Below are positions 6,444 to 15,495 of a stretch of DNA of 39,416 nt, in pieces. The DNA lies in contig CAZRSF010000063.1 of assembly GCA_964602655.1 (NCBI GenBank), positions 1-39,416 on the forward strand. The letters are read 5' to 3'. The DNA is from Moduliflexus sp964602655 (GTDB taxonomy: Bacteria; Moduliflexota; Moduliflexia; Moduliflexales; Moduliflexaceae). Each line of letters begins with the position of its first letter. The first letter of the stretch is position 1. A program made the translations under genes and the position numbers. Below the pieces are notes generated by a model. That model had not been told where the DNA came from and searched no databases. It saw only the letters and a list, made by a program, of their open reading frames with translations.

Positions 6444-7733
6444 TTATTTGCTGATTTTTGACTGCATCATCAATTGTAAAATGGTTTTATCATCCACATC
6501 GTCCGGTAATTTTTTCAACAACGTCACGAACATATCCATATTGATATGTTCGACATCCTGAATCGAAAGCGACGGCGTCCGCATAATCGTCCGCAGAATC
6601 AGGCGATTGGCTTTGGCGATCAATTCCAATCGTTTCAAAATTTCCGTCCGCGCCTGTTTGATAAATTCGGTGACAATGTCGGCGTTAATGTCATACAATT
6701 TGTCCACGCATAACGTGATCTTCGCTTCGACATCGTTTTGGGATGTGGAGGCTGATGGCGTGAAATCTGCCGGAAATTCTTCCAACTCGAATGCGTCTTC
6801 CGTATCGTTTTCGGACGAGGATTGTTCTTCGATGTGTTCTTTCACCGCCGCTGGCGTTGACGGGTTCATCAGCAGCAGCGCCAGCATATCGTCGGACGCC
6901 GAAAAGTACTCCGCGAAAAATGCCAGGAGTTCCGGCGGAGTTTTCGGATTCTTCACCGCCGTTTCAACAATATTTTCAGGCAGATGTCCCAAAATAAATC
7001 GTTTTGTTTTTCCGTCTGCAATCGGATTATGCAGAATCGTGTATAAGACTTTCTGATTCGTATCGAATAGCTGGCTCAAATAATCTAAAATTTTCGTCGT
7101 CGTCGTTGCATCACGCGCGACGATCAGCACATTTTCTTCTGGCAGCGCACTATAGACCTCACGCACAAATTCCTGCGATTGCTCGTCGTCTCGCCCGCGA
7201 ATCGCCATGAATGCTTCGATTGACACTCCGAGATTCGCTTCAAGGTCGTTCAGCAACTTCGACACCTTCATTTTGATTTTGAATTCTTCCGCTTGAGACG
7301 GTGCGTTCGTCATAGGTCCTCCCTGGCCTTTCGGTGAACGAGCTTGCGTTAAAATTTCACGAATATCAGCAGGAGTCGCCGAATTTTGCAGCAATGTCAT
7401 CAGCATATTTTCCGGCAATTTTTCTAAAATCGCGCGTTTCGTCTGCCGCTGACCTGCCGGATTGTGCAAGATGGTTAAGAGAATTTTGCGATTCCCTTCG
7501 AACAGCCGACGGAGATACTCTAAAAATTCGGGATGAATCTCCGGATCGCTGGCAACCATCATGACTTCGGGTTCGGGAAGCATACTTAAAATCCCGCGGA
7601 CTAATTCCCGAAATTCGCGATCTTCGCCAGTGGCAAGCTGCGTCAGAACTTTCGGCGTGACGCCTAAATTCGCGGCAATATCATTGAGCGGATTTGAGCC
7701 TTTCATGCGTCTAAGACGGACTCCCGCCGTCAC
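6444..7733 (-). CDS. Internally duplicated protein of unknown function
   Basis: This 429-aa soluble, helix-rich protein contains two clear copies of a ~113-aa unit at 14-127 and 159-271. Shared landmarks are LNDIAANLGV / LNDLEANLGV, the block ILLTILHNPA / VLYTILHNPI, and KLPENM / HLPENI. A third, partial unit (about 375-425) repeats the same style (LILRTIMRTPSLS, LLKKLPDD). An acidic Ser/Glu linker occupies 304-330. The repeats look like HEAT-type helical pairs, but I know no family name. The GTG at 7733 starts 4 nt after the upstream RodZ-like gene; ATG 7706 is an alternative. An internal ATG at 7313 (M141), between the first two units, follows GGGAGG at good spacing, so a shorter product or an old two-gene fusion is possible. 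Confidence 0.75.
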   Translation of the reverse strand: MTAGVRLRRMKGSNPLNDIAANLGVTPKVLTQLATGEDREFRELVRGILSMLPEPEVMMVASDPEIHPEFLEYLRRLFEGNRKILLTILHNPAGQRQTKRAILEKLPENMLMTLLQNSATPADIREILTQARSPKGQGGPMTNAPSQAEEFKIKMKVSKLLNDLEANLGVSIEAFMAIRGRDDEQSQEFVREVYSALPEENVLIVARDATTTTKILDYLSQLFDTNQKVLYTILHNPIADGKTKRFILGHLPENIVETAVKNPKTPPELLAFFAEYFSASDDMLALLLMNPSTPAAVKEHIEEQSSSENDTEDAFELEEFPADFTPSASTSQNDVEAKITLCVDKLYDINADIVTEFIKQARTEILKRLELIAKANRLILRTIMRTPSLSIQDVEHINMDMFVTLLKKLPDDVDDKTILQLMMQSKISK

Positions 7734-7737
7734 ACGG

Positions 7738-8124
7738 TCAGAGCCAGTTTATCTGTACGTGTCCTTGAGAGACCAGCACAATCAGCGCGAGTAAGAGAGC
7801 AATAATGAAGAACACCACCACCACAAGAAGACGACGCGAAGCCTTTTTTTTCGTCGGGGCTTGCGTTCCTTTTGCCTGGCCGTTTCGCTGTATGGCGTGA
7901 TTACAATACTCGAAATTTGCAATCACAAGGTCTTCATCCAGATCGACCATGCGGGCATAGGAACGGAGAAACCCTTTTGCAAACGCTTTTGCCGGTAATA
8001 CGCTGAAGTCGTCATTTTCAATCGCTTCTAAAAAACGCGGATGCACTCGCGTATGCTGCGAAATTTCTTCCAGCGTAATCTGTCGTAATTCCCGTTCTTT
8101 TCGCAATGACTCGCCAAATTTCAT
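7738..8124 (-). CDS. RodZ-like membrane-anchored HTH protein
   Basis: This 128-aa protein has an N-terminal HTH_25/Xre-like domain (FGESLRKERELRQITLEEIS, then TRVHPRFLEAIENDDFSVLPAKAFAKGFLRSYA split over 25-57) exactly as in RodZ, the MreB-binding morphology protein. A basic linker and one transmembrane helix (about 98-119, LLVVVVFFIIALLLALIVLV) follow, and only nine residues lie beyond it. The C-terminal periplasmic domain of true RodZ is absent, so this is a short relative. It is the first gene of a minus-strand run with the duplicated unknown gene 4 nt downstream, suggesting a shared process, perhaps at the membrane or in cell shape. Confidence 0.8.
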   Translation of the reverse strand: MKFGESLRKERELRQITLEEISQHTRVHPRFLEAIENDDFSVLPAKAFAKGFLRSYARMVDLDEDLVIANFEYCNHAIQRNGQAKGTQAPTKKKASRRLLVVVVFFIIALLLALIVLVSQGHVQINWL

Positions 8125-8266
8125 CTATACATTACCAGTGAATCGAAGAGGCCAGTTTTCCACTCTTGCTGTTTTGCCGCAAGAAGAAACACGTATTTCT
8201 TGTTCACCCAAAAATATTTTCTCGTTACCATGCAGGCAATTCCTGCTGGCTTTCACTCATTGCATT

Positions 8267-8297
8267 ATTATAATACGCGTATCGAGATTCCTGTCAA
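8267..8297 (-). promoter_or_regulatory. Candidate promoter of the RodZ-like gene cluster
   Basis: Perfect TTGACA (8297-8292) and TATAAT (8272-8267) boxes on the minus strand are separated by 19 nt, longer than the ideal 17, about 140 nt before the start codon. Confidence 0.5.
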
Positions 8298-8335
8298 TAA
8301 AATTTCATCTTTTCCCGTGAGAATGTGAAAATGTC

Positions 8336-8363
8336 TTGACCGAGTCGTGTGAATAGGAATAAT
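8336..8363 (+). promoter_or_regulatory. Candidate promoter of gatCA
   Basis: TTGACC (8336-8341), 16 nt, then AATAAT (8358-8363), about 105 nt before gatC. The intergenic region up to 8467 shows no other gene; a small CGAGG/CCTCG hairpin lies at about 8430-8448. Confidence 0.4.
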
Positions 8364-8467
8364 GACCAACGGAATTGAGAGGAATTTGAGGCATTTCAGT
8401 AACATCGAATTGGGCAGAAATTCAGGTTTTCGAGGTCTTGAAACCTCGGGAACCTGAGCAAATACGT

Positions 8468-8755
8468 ATGAAACTGACAGAAACAGACGTGCGCCATGTG
8501 GCACAGTTAGCGCGGTTGCGCTTGAATGACAGCCAGATTCATGAAATGGCCGACACCATGAGCAGCATCCTGACCTACATGGAAGCGCTGAATCAGGTGG
8601 ACACCAGTCAGATATCGCCGACCTCGTATGTCATGAATATGGAAACCGCATTTCGCGCCGATGAAGCGCGTCCGTCGCTCCCGATTGACGAGGCGCTCGC
8701 CAATGCGCCGGATCGCGCCGGCTCGTTTTATCGCGTCCCGAAAATAATCGAATAG
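8468..8755 (+). CDS. gatC: Asp/Glu-tRNA amidotransferase subunit C
   Basis: GatC clamps GatA and GatB together in the amidotransferase that converts Glu-tRNA(Gln), and often Asp-tRNA(Asn), to the correct amide. The 95 residues show the family pattern: LTETDVRHVAQLARLRLNDS, then SSILTYMEALNQVDTS, then AFRADEARPS and FYRVPKIIE at the end. The start at 8468 gives the normal length; an in-frame TTG at 8438 lies in a hairpin and is rejected. gatA follows after a nested palindrome. Confidence 0.95.
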   Translation: MKLTETDVRHVAQLARLRLNDSQIHEMADTMSSILTYMEALNQVDTSQISPTSYVMNMETAFRADEARPSLPIDEALANAPDRAGSFYRVPKIIE

Positions 8756-8762
8756 TGTATAA

Positions 8763-8795
8763 AGGTGTCAGACACCTTTGAGGTGTCTGACACCT
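8763..8795. repeat. TGTCAGACA-type nested palindrome, copy A
   Basis: AGGTGTCAGACACCT (8763-8777), TTG, then the exact reverse complement (8781-8795). Each 15-nt arm is itself a 7+1+7 palindrome. It lies between gatC and gatA. Confidence 0.9.
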
Positions 8796-8810
8796 ATGAA
8801 ACCCTGAACT

Positions 8811-10286
8811 ATGGAATTGTATAAAGAAACCATTCGAACATTGCACCAGAAACTCCGGGCAGGCGAAACGACATCGCGCCAGATCACCGAAGCCGTGCTA
8901 TCGCGCATCGAGGCGGTCGAGCCGACGATTCACGCCTACATTCAGGTCATGAAAGACGACGCCCTCGCGCAGGCCGACGCCGTTGACGAACACCTGCGCA
9001 AAGGCGACATCGAACCGACGTATTTGACCGGCATTCCGATTGCGATCAAAGACGTGATCTGCACCAAAGGGGTGCGCACGACGTGCGGATCGAAAATTTT
9101 GGAAAACTTTGTCCCGCAATACGACGCGACGGTCGTTGAAAAATTGAAACAACAGCATCCCGTCTTAATCGGCAAAGCGAACATGGATGAATTCGCGATG
9201 GGATCGTCCACCGAAAATTCGGCCTACGGCGCGACGCGCAATCCCTGGGACATCGAGCGCGTGCCGGGCGGCTCAAGCGGCGGCTCAGCGGCGGCGGTGG
9301 CGGCAGGCGAAGCGATTGCCGCGCTCGGCACGGACACCGGCGGCTCGATTCGTCAGCCCGCCGCGTTTTGCAGCATTACCGGCCTCAAGCCGACATATGG
9401 CCGCGTCTCGCGTTACGGCGTGGTCGCCTATGCGTCGTCGCTGGATCAAGTCGGGCCATTGACGAAAGACGCCTTCGACGCCGCGATTATGATGGATGCC
9501 ATCAGCGGACATGATCGGAAAGATTCGACCTCCGCGCCCGTGATGTCTCCGCATTACGCCGCCGCCCTGACCGGCGACATTCAGGGTTTGCACGTCGGCA
9601 TGCCGAAGGAATATTTCGCCGCCGGACTCGACCCGGAGATCGAACAATTCGTGCGGAACGCCGTCGCGACACTGGAAAAGCTCGGCGCGACCTGCGTCGA
9701 AGTCTCGCTGCCGATGACGCAGTACGGCGTGGCGACCTATTACATCATCGCGCCGTCGGAAGCGAGTTCCAACCTCGCCCGTTACGATGGCGTAAAGTAC
9801 GGCTATCGCGCGAAAGACTACGCCGATTTGATGGAACTGTACACGAAAAGCCGCGCCGAAGGCTTTGGCGCAGAAGTCATTCGCCGCATCATGATCGGTA
9901 CGTATGCGCTCAGTTCCGGTTATTATGACGCCTACTACCTGAAAGCGCAGAAAGTGCGGACGCTCGTGCGGCAGGATTTCGAGAACGCCTTTCAACAGGT
10001 GGATGTCATCGCCGCGCCGATTACGCCGACGCCGCCGCCGAAATTAGGGGAATTGGCGAACGATCCGCTGGCAATGTATCTCAGTGATGTTTATACCGTG
10101 CCGATCAATCTCGCGGGCATTACCGCGATGTCCGTGCCGTGCGGCTTCACATCGAGCGGTTTGCCCATCGGCCTGCAACTGATCGGCGGCCATTTTCAGG
10201 AAGCGACGCTCTTGCAGACCGCGTTCGCGTTTCAAGAAGCGACCGATTTTCATAAACGAACTCCAGAAATAAGGACAGCATCATGA
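8811..10286 (+). CDS. gatA: Asp/Glu-tRNA amidotransferase subunit A
   Basis: GatA is the amidase subunit that releases ammonia from glutamine for transfer to misacylated tRNA. The Ser-cisSer-Lys triad is intact: K80 in PIAIKDVICTKG, S155 in VPGGSSGGSAAA and S179 in LGTDTGGSIRQPA. The C-terminal signature NLAGITAMSVPCGF and GLPIGLQLIGGHF are present. Its 491 aa is the usual length. The presence of GatCAB implies that Gln-tRNA and/or Asn-tRNA is made indirectly. Its stop codon overlaps the start of the UPF0175 antitoxin gene by ATGA, so the toxin-antitoxin pair is coupled to it. Confidence 0.98.
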   Translation: MELYKETIRTLHQKLRAGETTSRQITEAVLSRIEAVEPTIHAYIQVMKDDALAQADAVDEHLRKGDIEPTYLTGIPIAIKDVICTKGVRTTCGSKILENFVPQYDATVVEKLKQQHPVLIGKANMDEFAMGSSTENSAYGATRNPWDIERVPGGSSGGSAAAVAAGEAIAALGTDTGGSIRQPAAFCSITGLKPTYGRVSRYGVVAYASSLDQVGPLTKDAFDAAIMMDAISGHDRKDSTSAPVMSPHYAAALTGDIQGLHVGMPKEYFAAGLDPEIEQFVRNAVATLEKLGATCVEVSLPMTQYGVATYYIIAPSEASSNLARYDGVKYGYRAKDYADLMELYTKSRAEGFGAEVIRRIMIGTYALSSGYYDAYYLKAQKVRTLVRQDFENAFQQVDVIAAPITPTPPPKLGELANDPLAMYLSDVYTVPINLAGITAMSVPCGFTSSGLPIGLQLIGGHFQEATLLQTAFAFQEATDFHKRTPEIRTAS

Positions 10287-10633
10287 ATCCATCGAGCGTT
10301 CGTATCGAACAAAATTGGACGTTTTCGCAATTAGCCAAAATCAGGCAATATCGCCCGGAACTGGTAGATGAAATGGTCGCAGAAGCGTTGAGTCGTCAGG
10401 CAGAACTGCGCTGGCTGGTTGTAGTCGGCGCGTATCAGGATGGCGAAATCAATCTCGGAAAAGCCGCCGAACTGTTAGGAATGCACCGCAGCGATCTGCA
10501 AGCGCAATTCATGACGCAGGGGATTCCGCTGCGTTCAGGCGCTGAAACATTGGAAGACGCGGTGGCGGAAGTCGCCGCAATTTCTGAATGGAATCGAACC
10601 GCAGAACGGGCGTCGAATCATGGTTCTCATTGA
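10283..10633 (+). CDS. UPF0175-family antitoxin
   Basis: This 116-aa protein has the pattern of UPF0175 antitoxins: VDEMVAEALSRQAELRW, then the helix-turn-helix stretch GEINLGKAAELLGMHRSDLQAQFMTQGIPLRSG divided over about 51-84. These small DNA-binding proteins pair with PIN-like DUF3368 toxins. The ATG overlaps the gatA stop by 4 nt and is preceded by AAGGACAG, and the 3' end overlaps the toxin gene by 14 nt. This tight overlap is typical of such pairs. It would neutralise the toxin and probably autoregulate. Confidence 0.85.
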   Translation: MNPSSVRIEQNWTFSQLAKIRQYRPELVDEMVAEALSRQAELRWLVVVGAYQDGEINLGKAAELLGMHRSDLQAQFMTQGIPLRSGAETLEDAVAEVAAISEWNRTAERASNHGSH

Positions 10634-11072
10634 TAACACAGTTCTTTCCAATTTCGCGTTGATTCGTCAGCCTGAATATATTCAAGCGGCATTTATCGAA
10701 AATGTCGTAACGACCGTCGAAGTTTTTCAAGAATTGGAACTCGGCATGCAACTCAACCGATTGCCCCAATGCGATTGGATATGGTTGACGGTGGTTTCCA
10801 TGACAGAAGCTGAACACGCGAAATGTCGGGAACTCTTGCGTCATTTGGACAAAGGTGAAGCGTCATGCCTTGCTGTTGCAATCCAACGGAAATGGAAACT
10901 TGCCACCGATGATAGAGACGCGCGTCAATGGGCGGTTCGTTTATCCGTTTCGCATACCGGAACTCTCGGCATTTTGGCGGCATTAGTGAAGGGAAATCAC
11001 ATCACGCTTTTTCAGGGGAATCTCTGGCTGAAAACCATGCTTGACGCCGGGNNNNNNNNNNGATTCGAATAA
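10620..11072 (+). CDS. DUF3368 PIN-like toxin (gap near the C-terminus)
   Basis: This is a PIN-fold nuclease-like protein of about 150 aa. Acidic residues expected of the Mg-binding site are D5 in VLIDNTVLSNFAL, E34/E38 in VEVFQEL, E81 in LDKGEASCLAVA and D98/D100 in LATDDRDARQWA. GTLGILAALVKG is a family hallmark. PIN toxins cleave RNA, often tRNA or rRNA. It overlaps the UPF0175 gene by 14 nt. Ten Ns at 11052-11061 hide the last residues, so the given stop (11070-11072) holds only if the gap preserves frame. Confidence 0.85.
   Translation: MVLIDNTVLSNFALIRQPEYIQAAFIENVVTTVEVFQELELGMQLNRLPQCDWIWLTVVSMTEAEHAKCRELLRHLDKGEASCLAVAIQRKWKLATDDRDARQWAVRLSVSHTGTLGILAALVKGNHITLFQGNLWLKTMLDAGXXXXFE
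11052..11061. other. Assembly gap (10 N) in the toxin gene
   Basis: Ten Ns in the last codons of the PIN toxin gene; the true size is unknown. Confidence 0.95.
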
Positions 11073-11075
11073 CAA

Positions 11076-11148
11076 AATAGTACGCGGATAGCGCCGATTG
11101 AAGCGGATTTTTTTATTCCGTGAATATCCGCGTCATCCGCGTGCTATT
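11076..11148. repeat. Inverted repeat between toxin gene and gatB
   Basis: 14-bp arms 11076-11089 (AATAGTACGCGGAT) and 11135-11148 match with one mismatch. The element fills the spacer up to the gatB start. An assembly gap sits 15 nt to its left, in keeping with a repeat that breaks assembly. Confidence 0.6.
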
Positions 11149-11154
11149 CAACTT

Positions 11155-12603
11155 ATGCCAGCGTATGAAACTGTCATCGGGTTAGAAGTGCATACCCAAC
11201 TCATGACTCAGTCGAAAATTTTTTGTTCGTGCAGCACGAAATTCGGAGCTGCGCCGAACTCGAACACCTGCCCGGTCTGCGAAGGGATGCCGGGCGTGCT
11301 GCCTGTGTTGAATCGGAAAGTCGTGGAATTCGCCATTCGCGCAGGGCTTGCGACCGGCTGCAAGATTGCGAACATGAGCATTTTTGCGCGGAAGAACTAT
11401 TTTTATCCCGATTTGCCGAAAGCGTATCAGATTTCGCAGTACGAGCTTCCCATCGCCGAACATGGATGGATTGACATTAAAATCAGCGACACGCCGAAGC
11501 GCATCGGTCTGACGCGCATTCACATGGAAGAAGACGCCGGAAAGCTGCTGCACGAATATCCCGGCGAACCGGCGGGGAAGTTCAGTTACGTGGATTTTAA
11601 CCGCTGCGGCACTCCGCTCCTGGAAATTGTCAGCGAGCCGGATATGCGCTCGCCGGAAGAAGCGAAAGAATATTTGACGACGCTCAAAAATATCCTCGAA
11701 TACCTCGAAGTGTCCGATTGTAACATGGAAGAAGGGAGTTTGCGCTGCGACGCCAACGTCTCGCTGCGTCCGGTCGGCGCGGAAAAACTCGGCGTAAAGG
11801 TCGAAATCAAAAACCTGAACTCGTTCCGCAACGTGCAGCGCGCCCTCGAATACGAAGTCGAGCGCCAGACCTTGATGCTGGAATCGCGTCAGACCATCGT
11901 GCAGGAAACACGGCTCTGGGATGCTGATCGCGGCATGACGTTCTCGATGCGCAGCAAGGAAGAAGCGCATGATTACCGCTATTTTCCCGATCCCGATTTG
12001 CTCCCCGTAAACGTCAGCGACGACTGGATCGAGCGCGTCCGGCGCGAATTGCCGGAACTCGCGACCGCCAAACGTCAGCGCTTCGTCAGCGAATACGGCC
12101 TGCCGGAATATGACGCCGAAGTCTTGACCGCCTCCAAGCATCTTGCCGCCTATTTCGAACAATGCGTCCGGCTCTTTCCGCAGGCGAAAACCGTGAGCAA
12201 CTGGGTGATGGGGGACATCATGCGAGAACTGAACGCGCAGAACGCCGACATTCGGAATTGCCCGGTCACGCCCGCGCATCTCGCCGGACTGCTGAAACTG
12301 ATGGACGCCGGAACGATCAGCGGCAAAATCGCGAAAACCGTGTTCGATGAAATGTACGCGAGCGGCAACATGCCGGACGAGATCGTCAAAGAAAAAGGCT
12401 TAGTGCAAATCAGCGACGAATCGGCCTTAGACGGCATTATCGCGCAGGTCATCGCCGCCAATCCGAATTCCGTGCAGGAATACCGTAGCGGCAAAGCCAA
12501 AGCGTTCGGCTTCTTCGTCGGGCAAGTCATGAAAGCGACGCAAGGCAAAGCGAACCCGCAAGTCGTCAACACGCTCCTCAAGCAGAAATTGGACGCGGCA
12601 TAG
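11155..12603 (+). CDS. gatB: Asp/Glu-tRNA amidotransferase subunit B
   Basis: GatB binds the misacylated tRNA, phosphorylates the side-chain carboxylate and receives ammonia from GatA. The 482-aa sequence starts MPAYETVIGLEVHTQL and shows the zinc cysteines (FCSCSTKFG, TCPVCEGMPGVLPVLN), ARKNYFYPDLPKAYQISQYE, CDANVSLRP, VEIKNLNSFRNVQRALEYE and the C-terminal tail domain ending VNTLLKQKL. The start at 11155 matches the family; a start at 11098 would translate the upstream inverted repeat. It lacks a clear ribosome site. It is separated from gatA by the toxin-antitoxin pair. Confidence 0.97.
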   Translation: MPAYETVIGLEVHTQLMTQSKIFCSCSTKFGAAPNSNTCPVCEGMPGVLPVLNRKVVEFAIRAGLATGCKIANMSIFARKNYFYPDLPKAYQISQYELPIAEHGWIDIKISDTPKRIGLTRIHMEEDAGKLLHEYPGEPAGKFSYVDFNRCGTPLLEIVSEPDMRSPEEAKEYLTTLKNILEYLEVSDCNMEEGSLRCDANVSLRPVGAEKLGVKVEIKNLNSFRNVQRALEYEVERQTLMLESRQTIVQETRLWDADRGMTFSMRSKEEAHDYRYFPDPDLLPVNVSDDWIERVRRELPELATAKRQRFVSEYGLPEYDAEVLTASKHLAAYFEQCVRLFPQAKTVSNWVMGDIMRELNAQNADIRNCPVTPAHLAGLLKLMDAGTISGKIAKTVFDEMYASGNMPDEIVKEKGLVQISDESALDGIIAQVIAANPNSVQEYRSGKAKAFGFFVGQVMKATQGKANPQVVNTLLKQKLDAA

Positions 12604-12718
12604 TACAGCATTATTCAGTTGTATTGACGCGATCTGAGGAGTACAAAAGCGTAGCTTTTGCCAAAGCTTCGCTTTGAGACTCCTTCGCGATGTTCAATGG
12701 CAATGAATAGTGCCGTAA

Positions 12719-12757
12719 ATAAGCTGTCAGGCACTTCCAAAGTGCCTGACAGCTTAT
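12719..12757. repeat. TGTCAGACA-type palindrome, copy B
   Basis: 18-bp perfect arms (12719-12736 and 12740-12757) with core CTGTCAGGCACTT and spacer CCA. It lies between convergent gatB and mutS, where it could act as a bidirectional transcription barrier. Confidence 0.85.
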
Positions 12758-12801
12758 CCTTCCCTCCTCAAAAATCTTGACAATCGCTTTCCAGCATACC
12801 C

Positions 12802-15483
12802 TCAACATTCCTTTTGCAACGCTTGCAGCAGGTTCAGGGCGTCGAGCGGCGTCATCGCGTTGAGGTCGAGGTCTTTGAGTTTGACGACGACGGGGTGCGG
12901 GCGTTCGCCGAACAGGGAAAGCTGCTCCAACGGTGTCGCTGATTTTTTGCGCGACGTTGCCGCTGACGATGCGGTTTTTTTCGTGAAATGATGTTCCGCT
13001 TCGCCATGACGGTCTTGCTCCAAATCGGCGAGAATCTCTTTGGCGCGGCGAATCACGTTGGCGGGCAATCCGGCGAGCCGCGCCACCTGAATGCCGTAGC
13101 TCTGATCCGCGCCGCCTTCGATGATCTTCCGCAAGAAAATCACCTGATCGTTCCACTCTTTCACCGCCACGTTATAATTTTTCACGCCGGTCAGCAGCGT
13201 CGCCAATTCGGTCAATTCATGGTAATGCGTGGCGAAGAGCGCCCGCGCGCCGAGATGATCGCGGTTGTTGATGAATTCCGCTACCGCCCACGCGATGCTC
13301 ATGCCGTCGAACGTGCTGGTGCCGCGCCCGATTTCGTCGAGAATAATCAGGCTGCGGCGCGTGGCGTTATTCAGAATATTCGCGGTTTCGTTCATTTCCA
13401 CCATGAACGTGCTTTCGCCGCGACTCAGGTTGTCCGACGCGCCGATGCGCGTGAAAATCCGATCTACCACGCCGATGATCGCCTTTTTCGCGGGGACGAA
13501 ACTGCCGAGCTGCGCCATCAGCGTGATCAGCGCGACCTGCCGGATATACGTGGATTTTCCGGCCATATTCGGGCCGGTGATGATGAGCAGGCGGCTTTCA
13601 TCGCAATCGAGCAGCGTGTCGTTCGGGATGAACGGCTCATCCAATCGCATCTGCTCGATGACCGGATGGCGGCCTTCCGCGATTTCGAGGCGGTCGCCGT
13701 CGTTCACGTCCGGTTTGACGTACAGATTCCGTTCTGCAACTTCCGCCAGCGCCGCTAACACGTCTAACACGGCAATCGTTTCCGCCGTGCGCAGGACGCG
13801 CTCGACTTCATGGCTGACGGTCTGGCGCAATTCCTGAAACAGGCTGTATTCAAGCTCGACGATTCGGTCTTCCGCACCGAGCACTTTGGATTCGTATTCT
13901 TTGAGTTCCGGCGTAATGAAGCGCGTGGCGTTCACCAGTGTTTGTTTGATGATGTAATCGTCCAGGACAAGGTGCAGGTTCGGCTTCGTGATTTCGATGA
14001 AATAACCGAACACCTTGTTATATTTGACCTTCAGCGAGGAAATGCCTGAACGCTCCTTTTCTTTGCGTTCTAAGTTTGCAATCCAGTGTTTGCCTTCCTT
14101 GCTGATGACGCGCAATTCGTCCAATTCGACGTTATAGCCGGGCTTGATGAGTTTGCCTTCGCGCAGTGTCAGCGGCGGCTCATCCATAATCGCCCGTTCG
14201 ATCAACTGCGCCACGTCCTGCAATTCGTCGCAGTCCGCGATCTGCGCCGCAATCAACGGCGATGTGAGGACGCTCAACAATCGGCGAAATTCCGGCAGGC
14301 GCAAGCAGGAATGTTTGAGCGCGACGAGGTCGCGAGCGTTCGCGGCGGAGAGCGTCAGGCGCGTAATCAGGCGTTCGAGGTCATGGACGCCTTTGAGGAG
14401 TTCGCGCAGATCGGCGCGTAAAATCACATCCTGTTTGAGTTCTGCCACCGCATCCAAACGCGCCTGAATATCGGCGATTCGCACCAACGGATAACGCAGC
14501 CATTTTTGCAGCATCCGCGCCCCCATCGAGGTCATCGTTTTATCGAGCAGGCCGAGCAGCGACCCGGCGCGGGCGTGATCGTTGATCGTGCGATAGAGTT
14601 CCAGATTGCGCTGCGTGGCGAAGTCAATCAGCATGAATTCTTCGTGCCGTAGCAGGCTGAGTTTGCGGATATGCGGCAGCGCGGATTTCTGCGTCTCCTG
14701 AATGTATTGTAAGAGCGCTCCGGCGGCTGAGAGGCCGGACGAGGCATCTTGCACGCCGAATCCGGCGAGCGAATGCACTTGAAAATGATCGAGCAAGACC
14801 TGTTTCGCGGCGCGTAATTGAAAGGCGCGGTCAGGATGCGCGGTCACGCAGGCGGCCTTGTAATAGGCGAGAATGCGTTGTTCTTCGGTCTGTTGGGAAT
14901 ACGCGTGGCTTTCCGGCACGACGACTTCTTTCGGCTCGAACCGCTGTAATTCGTCGAGCAGCCGCTGAAAACGCATCGGCCCGGACAATTCGCCGAGATA
15001 AAATTCGCCGGTGGACAGGTCAATCAGCGCGACGCCGACGAGTTGGTCTTTCTGCGACGGCTTTTCGCCGAGCATGGCGGGGGAAAACACGGCGGCGATG
15101 TAATTGTTTTCTCTGGCGTCGAGAATCGTGGCATCGAGCGCCGTACCAGGCGTGACAACGCGCACGACTTCACGCTTAACGATTCCTTTGGCGGTTTTCG
15201 GGTCTTCCACCTGCTCGCAGATGGCGACGCGGAAGCCCTGCCGGATCATCCGCGCAAGATAATTGTCAAGCGCATGATACGGGACGCCGCAGAGCGGAAC
15301 GGGCGGCGTGTTCTGGCTGGCATGGCGCGAGGTCAGTGTGATTTGCAGGGCTTTCGAGGCGATTTCGGCATCCTCGAAAAACATTTCGTAGAAATCCCCC
15401 ATGCGGAAAAACAGGATCGTATCCGGGTATTCAGCCTTAATTCGGCGGTACTGCTGGAGCATCGGGGTGGTTTCTGCGACCAT
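12802..15483 (-). CDS. mutS: DNA mismatch repair protein MutS
   Basis: MutS recognises mismatches and small loops and recruits MutL. The 893 aa show the mismatch-reading F-x-E motif (F31-Y32-E33 in FFRMGDFYEMFFEDA), the core and clamp regions, Walker A GPNMAGKST at about 637-645, Walker B/signature DEIGRGTSTFDG, and the ATPase end FATHYHELTEL. A C-terminal tail ends in LNLLQALQKEC. I choose 15483 as the start because a longer frame from 15534 would translate a 27-bp hairpin repeat. It follows the ExbB-like gene on the same strand. Confidence 0.97.
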   Translation of the reverse strand: MVAETTPMLQQYRRIKAEYPDTILFFRMGDFYEMFFEDAEIASKALQITLTSRHASQNTPPVPLCGVPYHALDNYLARMIRQGFRVAICEQVEDPKTAKGIVKREVVRVVTPGTALDATILDARENNYIAAVFSPAMLGEKPSQKDQLVGVALIDLSTGEFYLGELSGPMRFQRLLDELQRFEPKEVVVPESHAYSQQTEEQRILAYYKAACVTAHPDRAFQLRAAKQVLLDHFQVHSLAGFGVQDASSGLSAAGALLQYIQETQKSALPHIRKLSLLRHEEFMLIDFATQRNLELYRTINDHARAGSLLGLLDKTMTSMGARMLQKWLRYPLVRIADIQARLDAVAELKQDVILRADLRELLKGVHDLERLITRLTLSAANARDLVALKHSCLRLPEFRRLLSVLTSPLIAAQIADCDELQDVAQLIERAIMDEPPLTLREGKLIKPGYNVELDELRVISKEGKHWIANLERKEKERSGISSLKVKYNKVFGYFIEITKPNLHLVLDDYIIKQTLVNATRFITPELKEYESKVLGAEDRIVELEYSLFQELRQTVSHEVERVLRTAETIAVLDVLAALAEVAERNLYVKPDVNDGDRLEIAEGRHPVIEQMRLDEPFIPNDTLLDCDESRLLIITGPNMAGKSTYIRQVALITLMAQLGSFVPAKKAIIGVVDRIFTRIGASDNLSRGESTFMVEMNETANILNNATRRSLIILDEIGRGTSTFDGMSIAWAVAEFINNRDHLGARALFATHYHELTELATLLTGVKNYNVAVKEWNDQVIFLRKIIEGGADQSYGIQVARLAGLPANVIRRAKEILADLEQDRHGEAEHHFTKKTASSAATSRKKSATPLEQLSLFGERPHPVVVKLKDLDLNAMTPLDALNLLQALQKEC

Positions 15484-15495
15484 TTCGAACACAAA

